DNA of 64,000 bases from Phanerochaete sordida (Eukaryota; Basidiomycota; Agaricomycetes; Polyporales; Phanerochaetaceae): positions 248,001 through 312,000 of the forward strand of contig BPQB01000019.1 of assembly GCA_019973155.2 (NCBI GenBank), written 5' to 3'. Position numbers and translations under genes: made by a program. The notes beneath the pieces were generated by a model. It did not search any database. It was not told the DNA's origin and saw only the letters and a program-made list of their open reading frames with translations. Positions 57,072 through 64,000 of the stretch are shown here, one piece after another. Each line of letters begins with the position of its first letter. The stretch's first letter is position 1.

Positions 57072-57624
57072 ATGTCTAACAAGAGCGAGGGCGAGTGGAG
57101 GGCGGTGCTGTCTCCTGAGCAGGTGCGTTTTGGCGTGTTGTGAGGAGGCATGAGCTGACGGGCCCGCCAGTTCCGCGTCCTCCGCCAGAAGGGCACCGAG
57201 CCTGCGGGCACCGGCACGTACAACAAGCACAAGGAGGAGGGGGTCTACTCGTGCGCCGGATGCGGCACGCCGCTGTACAAGAGCACGACCAAGTTCGACA
57301 GCGGGTGCGGCTGGCCTGCGTTCTTTGACGGTGCGTGGTGTATGCGTCTTCTCGTCGTCCCTGTGCTGATCCTGTGCGCTGCAGCGATCCCCGGTGCCGT
57401 GAAACGCCACGACGACTCGTCGTACGGCATGACGCGCACAGAGATCACCTGTGCTGCGTGTGGCGGACATCTAGGCCATGTCTTCAAGGGAGAAGGCTTC
57501 CCGACCCCAAGTGCGTAATGATGATCCTGCCTCAATGTTGTAGGATCTGCTGACGCTGCGCCTCGCAGCCGACGAACGCCATTGCGTCAACTCGATATCG
57601 CTGAACTTCGCGAAGGACAAGTAG
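57072..57624 (+). CDS. msrB: Peptide-methionine (R)-S-oxide reductase
   Basis: Four exons give about 130 residues: MSNKSEGEWRAVLSPEQ, then FRVLRQKGTEPAGTGTYNKH. A zinc site follows in two halves, CAGCGTPLYKSTTKFDSGCG and CAACGGHLGHVFKGEGFPTP. WPAFFD and the catalytic-site motif RHCVNSISLNFAKDK complete the fold. These are the standard MsrB landmarks: two CxxC zinc pairs, G-W-P-A-F, and the active-site Cys in R-x-C-x-N-S. It reduces methionine-R-sulfoxide using thioredoxin. No mitochondrial presequence is apparent, so it is probably cytosolic. Stop TAG 57622-57624. Confidence 0.92.
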
Positions 57625-57927
57625 TAGATGATCTTCTCAGATAGCATACCCCGAGGCCAAAGCGTGTCCTGTATCACCTAGCATTTTACGGAACTGTATC
57701 TCTATCATCGTGGCTTCGTTCCAATAACTCGGGCGTTGTGATCAGGCTACATGGTGAGATTATGAACGAAATTCCGATTTGTCCTCTGCGCTTTGATTCT
57801 TGGTGGTAGTATATAGACAGCGAGATCAGAACCCACGAAAGAGAGACCGATTCCAAGGTTGTATCGTAGAGAGCGACCAGTCGCGTGATTACTGTGATTA
57901 TAGTGGGGGTAAGCAGGGAGGAGGGGC

Positions 57928-58622
57928 TTAGAGACCCTCCATGTTCTGCACGAGCTCGTCGAGCTCGGACTGGGACTTCTTGTACTTCTCTTGCATTTCC
58001 TGCGGCAAGCGATATCAGCCAATCGTCCCAAAGCGGCGAGCGCTGGCAGGGTGCCAGGCTGCGCGGACAGCGGACACGTACCTCGTACTTCTTCTCCCAC
58101 TGGTCGCGCTCCTGCTCGACTCTCTGCACGCGCCGCTCGAACTCTTCTGCCTTGACGTCTACTTGCCGGAGCCTGGTGTGCGGTGCAGCAGCAATGAGCG
58201 ATCGGGTGTCATCAGAGGCGGGATCTGTAGCACGCACTTCTCGACGACCTCCTTGGAGTGCTTCTCTGCCGCGTCGAGCTCCTCCTCGAGGAGCTGCACC
58301 TTGCGCTGGAGGCCCTCGGTGGTGGTCTTGCTCGACTCGGCGTCGAGCGCAGCAGCCTTGGTCTCGGTGAGCTTGGACTCGTACTTCTCGAGCTGCTCGT
58401 CCGCGACGGAGAGCTTGTGCGAAAGCGAGGTGATCTCCTGATCCTTCTCGAGGAGCTGCTGCTCGAGCTTCTTGACCTTTGCCTCGGCCTCCTCTGCGCG
58501 GGCGATGGCGTTGTCGGCCTCCTGGCGGAGGGACGCGAGACGCTGGGCAGCGGAGCGTGTCAGTCGGCGTGGGGGACGCGAGACAGAGCGGGCGGGATGC
58601 AGACCTCCTTGATTCTCTCCAT
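57928..58622 (-). CDS. Tropomyosin
   Basis: Five exons give about 161 residues, the length of fission yeast Cdc8. The first exon encodes only MERIKE, the next RLASLRQEADNAIARAEEAE, then KVKKLEQQLLEKDQEITSLS, YESKLTETKAAALDAESSKT, LQRKVQLLEEELDAAEKHSK, RQVDVKAEEFERRVQRVEQE and the last exon MQEKYKKSQSELDELVQNME followed by GL and TAA (57928-57930). The whole protein is an uninterrupted heptad coiled coil. Fungal tropomyosin stabilises formin-nucleated actin cables and the cytokinetic ring. Start codon 315 bp from that of the divergent UPF0662 gene. Confidence 0.92.
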
Positions 58623-58937
58623 GGCGTGTGTGGGCGGCGGTGGTGAGGTGTGCGGGTGGTTGTGTGGTGCAGAGGCGGGGTTGGCAGGGTGTGTCTCGTC
58701 TTCGTGGCTGTTCAGATTATCGCGTCTGTTATAGCGTAGGCTACCCGTGGGAACTTTGATCCAGCACGTGCGGGGTAGCATCAGTCTCAGCGATCTCGAC
58801 CTCCGTCTGCTCTTGCTCCTGCTCTACCACCCCCGCGGCGCATATATCCAGCCCGCGCACCGCATACACCCACGCCTCGTCCCTGCACTCTCCATCCACC
58901 CGTCTCACGCCCCGCGCCGTCGTCCTGGTAACTCGCC

Positions 58938-61798
58938 ATGGCCGCTCCGGTAGCTCAGGAGGGTGAGTGCGATATTTGCGCCGTTGGCCTGCTCGATTTA
59001 CCTCCCACCAACAGAGTTGCCCATTCTGGAGGCTATCATCAAGTCAGTCCACCCTGCTGGCTGCTCTGACGGACAATCAGGACCTGACGCACGGCGCAAT
59101 CGTCTAGTATCCGTAACCGTCTTACCGCCCTCAAGAAGAATCGGGGCGAGTACATCAAGGCGTCAGACGTCAATAATCTCTACCAGCAGATCGTAAAGCA
59201 AGGTTAGTCATCTGCCGTCCTCCCCAAGTTTCGCCGCTCATTAATGCTCTGCGCACCTTCCGTCCCCTCGTGCTTCGTGCACCTTCGCCTCGTGCAGTGA
59301 CGCGTCTGAACGAAGTACGCGACGACCACACGATCTACAACAACCGTTTGGACACTACCCTCGCCGACGTCTTCAATCTTCTCTCCCTCTTCTATCTGAC
59401 GATAGGCAAGACGAGGGAATGTCCGGCTACCTACAGCCAGATTGCTAGCATGAGGGTGAGTCAGTTCGCAGTTAACCCGCAAACTCTAGTGGCCCTGGCC
59501 TCTCTCGGGACCTTCCCGTGTGGCGGCCTCAGACTCCAGCCATGCCGGAATCTGAGACCGCGAAGGTGCCGTAATGGTAGCTTTTGCCATCCTCAGGAAG
59601 CCGGCATTGCCTTCTATATCACGCGAAATCACTCCTCAATGAATCGTGCGGGCGGAGGGATTTAGCCTTCGTGCCTATACATGGAGGATCGTCCCTAGCA
59701 GATATAGCGTTCCCGTTAGATGCCGCCGAGCTCACACCCTGTCGGCCCGCCTTCCTGTGCTGCTGGGTCGGCTCGGTGGGACCCAGCACCAGGCACGAAG
59801 CCTCTGCGGTGGAATTCGCCATGTCGAAGCTGCATCCCAGAGCGTTCTGGGGCTGGATCCTGATGCGCATTTGCTCCCCGTTTCTGCTTACATATACGGC
59901 ACGCCAGCCCTTCATGATCTCCCCCGCTACTCCTACCTCCCGCCCGCAGATCCACTGCTGACACAATGCTCTACCATCCACAGCAAATTCTGGACCATAT
60001 GAACGAGTCCGGCATCTACAACGAGTCGGATCTTGCGCCATTCCACCGCCGAATAGCAGAACTTCGGTGCGTATCTGCTTTGCGATTTCTTTTTGCGTAT
60101 GGCATCGGAGTTGTCGCGTCGCAGGGTATAATCATGGTTGTTCCTTCATTGCGACATGGGGGCTGGGTGGCGCCAGGCGCCAGCCAGATCGGGTAGAGCA
60201 ACGGTTTGTTTGACATTTTCCAAGTGATGGTGTTGCGGGCATTTCGTCGGCAGGGCGGGGTCGCTAATACGATCGTTGCAGGCAGATCGTCCAGCAGGAT
60301 GCGGAGAGTGGCAAGCACCCCATGGCCATGACGACACTGCTCGAGCGGCAGCTCAACGAATGTGGTGCGTCGGGCATCCCCGTCTGACGTGGAACGCGGC
60401 ACTGATAACTCGCAGACAACGTCTTGCGCAACCTGCAGGACTCGCTGTCCGTGCTCTCGCCCGAGCTGATTCCCATACACGAACGCCTGGTCAACATCCG
60501 ACGGCAGCTCGTCGCGCTCGCCGCAAAGGAGACGGCAAGCCAGGCCGCTGCCGCTGCGCGAGCTGCGGAAGAGGAGTCACTGTCCAGGGGCCCCGTCATC
60601 AAGCCACGATCGTCGGCACAGAGACAGCCCTCAGAGGAGGAGGAGGAGGAGCCCGTCGAGTGCGAGATGGAGAGTAAGACCCCGACAAAGGACATGCCCA
60701 ACCCGGAGCCCGTGCCCACGCGGCGCGTGAAAGCAGAGCTGAAGCCGCTCATCGAGGACCTGCGCAAGATCGACTCGTGAGTAATGTCTCGCGCGTTGGG
60801 GGCCCGGTGTGTCAGCGCGCTGACCCGCGCGCAGGAAACGCGTGGACGGCAAGTTCATGGGGCCCGGGGGCACGTTCCCGCCGTCGCAGGCGGTGTGCAG
60901 CTCGCTGCTCGAGGACTGCTTCGAGATCGTGCAGGAGATCCGCGCGCTCGACGAGTCGAAGAACGTCTCGTCCTCGCTCAAGCCGATCTACGACCGCCTG
61001 ATGGAGATCCGCCGCGAGCTCGAGAGCCTCGTCATGACGCACCGCTGGAGCCTTCGCGAGACCGACCTCTGGAACTACAGCCTCAGTCTGCAGGAGATCG
61101 ACAAGATGCGCGTCGACGGCAAGTTTGTTGACGCGGAGGGGCACGCGCCCGTAGGGCAATACGTAAGCCAGCAGGCTTCTGGTGCCGTCCATCCTCGCTG
61201 AACGCGCGGCAGGTCCTGCTCTATCTCCTCCGGAGGTGCTACGGTCTCATCTACCGCTTGCTTTCGTCGAGCGAGCCCGTGTCGGAGGAGCTGATGCCAA
61301 TAGTACGTCCCGGCCTTTAATATGGTGAGCCGTGACTGACCCGCCCCAGGCCAACAAGCTCTCCACGGTAAAGAAGTGCCTGAACGAGGTGCTCAAGTAC
61401 GGCGGCCCGTTCTCCCCACGTGACCTGTACCCCGTACGTGCCGTTCGCAGCGCCTTTTCCTGCCCCAGGAGCTGACCTCGGGCGCGCCAGTACCAACTGG
61501 CGCTGCACCAGATCGACTCGATGCGCAAGGATGGCAAGTTCGTCGGCGTCGACGGCTCGATACCGGAGGGGCAGGGCATCGTCATGGCGCACCTCAACGA
61601 GTGCCACGAGCTGCTCGAGATGGTACGCTCGCACATTTCGGCAGATGCTCCGCCAGTGCTGACATTGTCTCCAGCTCAAGCAGCGCATGGACGAGGGGCA
61701 GGATGACGACGACGAGGACTTCGATGAGGATAGCGTCACGTTCGACAGCGGTTCCGACTCGGAAGACGACGAGACAGTGCAGCGGTGACAGCACACAT
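58938..61798 (+). CDS. UPF0662 / DUF2408-family protein
   Basis: About ten exons: MAAPVAQE, VAILEAIIKSVHSALTALTD-type start, IRNRLTALKKNRGEYIKASD, VNNLYQQIVKQVTRLNEVRD, LADVFNLLSLFYLTIGKTRE. A 538-nt intron (59456-59993) precedes QILDHMNESGIYNESDLAPF. Then LLERQLNECDNVLRNLQDSL, SPELIPIHERLVNIRRQLVA, a disordered Glu-rich insert, and repeat-like segments: KRVDGKFMGPGGTFPPSQAV, KMRVDGKFVDAEGHAPVGQY and SMRKDGKFVGVDGSIPEGQG. The acidic tail is DEDFDEDSVTFDSGSDSEDD and ends VQR with TGA 61796-61798. The R.DGKFV..GG..P.GQ signature identifies the DUF2408 family (S. pombe UPF0662 proteins), cytosolic/nuclear, function unknown. Confidence 0.88.
59456..59993 (+). other. Unusually long intron (538 nt) in the UPF0662 gene
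   Basis: Donor GTGAGT after ATGAGG, acceptor CATCCACAG before CAAATTCTGG. It interrupts SMR and QILDHM in frame. Neighbouring introns are about 50-215 nt. I see no ORF with recognisable homology in it; a small inserted element or a non-coding RNA is possible. Confidence 0.75.
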
Positions 61799-62029
61799 CG
61801 AAACATTGAACCTGTATTCCTTGGATTTATCTTGTCATGACGTAGAGCACGATTTGCACTTCCCTGTTCTCTCTCACGAGGCAATACATCACCAATGCCA
61901 CATACATGCACGCTGCCCACGGTTGATACTGTCCAAGTTCATCTCTTCTTAGGTGAGAACACGTAGACTAGCTAAGCATGGCATATTTTTGGATGCGGGA
62001 GCAGGATCTAAGTCAAAACATTACCGTCT

Positions 62030-64000
<1,971 letters not shown>

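Overview
The window is nuclear DNA from a filamentous basidiomycete, most likely an Agaricomycete. Genes are short-exon and intron-dense (mostly 50-60 nt GT-AG introns), coding regions are GC-rich, and both strands carry closely packed genes. The gene content (a KDZ transposase, a RanBP2-finger nucleoporin, UPF0662, a 161-residue-type tropomyosin, an expanded alpha/beta-hydrolase family) also fits. Species cannot be fixed from the sequence alone. Most proteins listed here were assembled by hand from several exons, so exon edges are approximate unless stated.

Layout. (1) 1-15.3 kb is mobile-element territory. A 10.6 kb KDZ DNA transposon (about 764-11368) has roughly 39-40 bp imperfect terminal inverted repeats, dense TAGTC/GACTA subterminal motifs, a KDZ transposase on the plus strand and two further minus-strand genes. 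It appears to sit inside an older minus-strand DDE-transposase-like gene whose 5' part lies to the right (11360-14203) and whose 3' part may lie to the left (1-765). (2) 16.4-23.6 kb holds an F-box/RCC1 gene (SAF1-like), an intron-containing tRNA-Pro(AGG), a small membrane protein, an SLC35F-type transporter and a multi-pass membrane protein. (3) 23.6-25.5 kb is gene-poor. (4) 25.5-43.7 kb is a compact housekeeping block: U2AF large subunit, COX23 (spread over short exons), an amidase, a F-BAR/DEP/RhoGAP protein, mitochondrial ribosomal protein mL44, FIS1, a nucleoporin with four RanBP2 zinc fingers, and a complex I 21 kDa-type subunit. (5) 44.6-56.3 kb is a head-to-tail tandem array of seven alpha/beta-hydrolase paralogues, all on the plus strand. 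(6) 56.4-64 kb has a small TA-flanked MITE, MsrB, tropomyosin, UPF0662, and ATP synthase alpha (5' end outside the window).

Five of the housekeeping genes (COX23, mL44, FIS1, the complex I subunit, ATP1) encode mitochondrial proteins, and several neighbours are arranged divergently with 120-320 bp between start codons.

The main points of interest are: the hydrolase array, which splits into three genes that keep the nucleophile serine and four that replace it with glycine while keeping the acid and histidine; the KDZ element with its cargo genes and nested insertion; and a tRNA-Pro intron that is a perfect 16-nt reverse complement of the tRNA's own T-arm.
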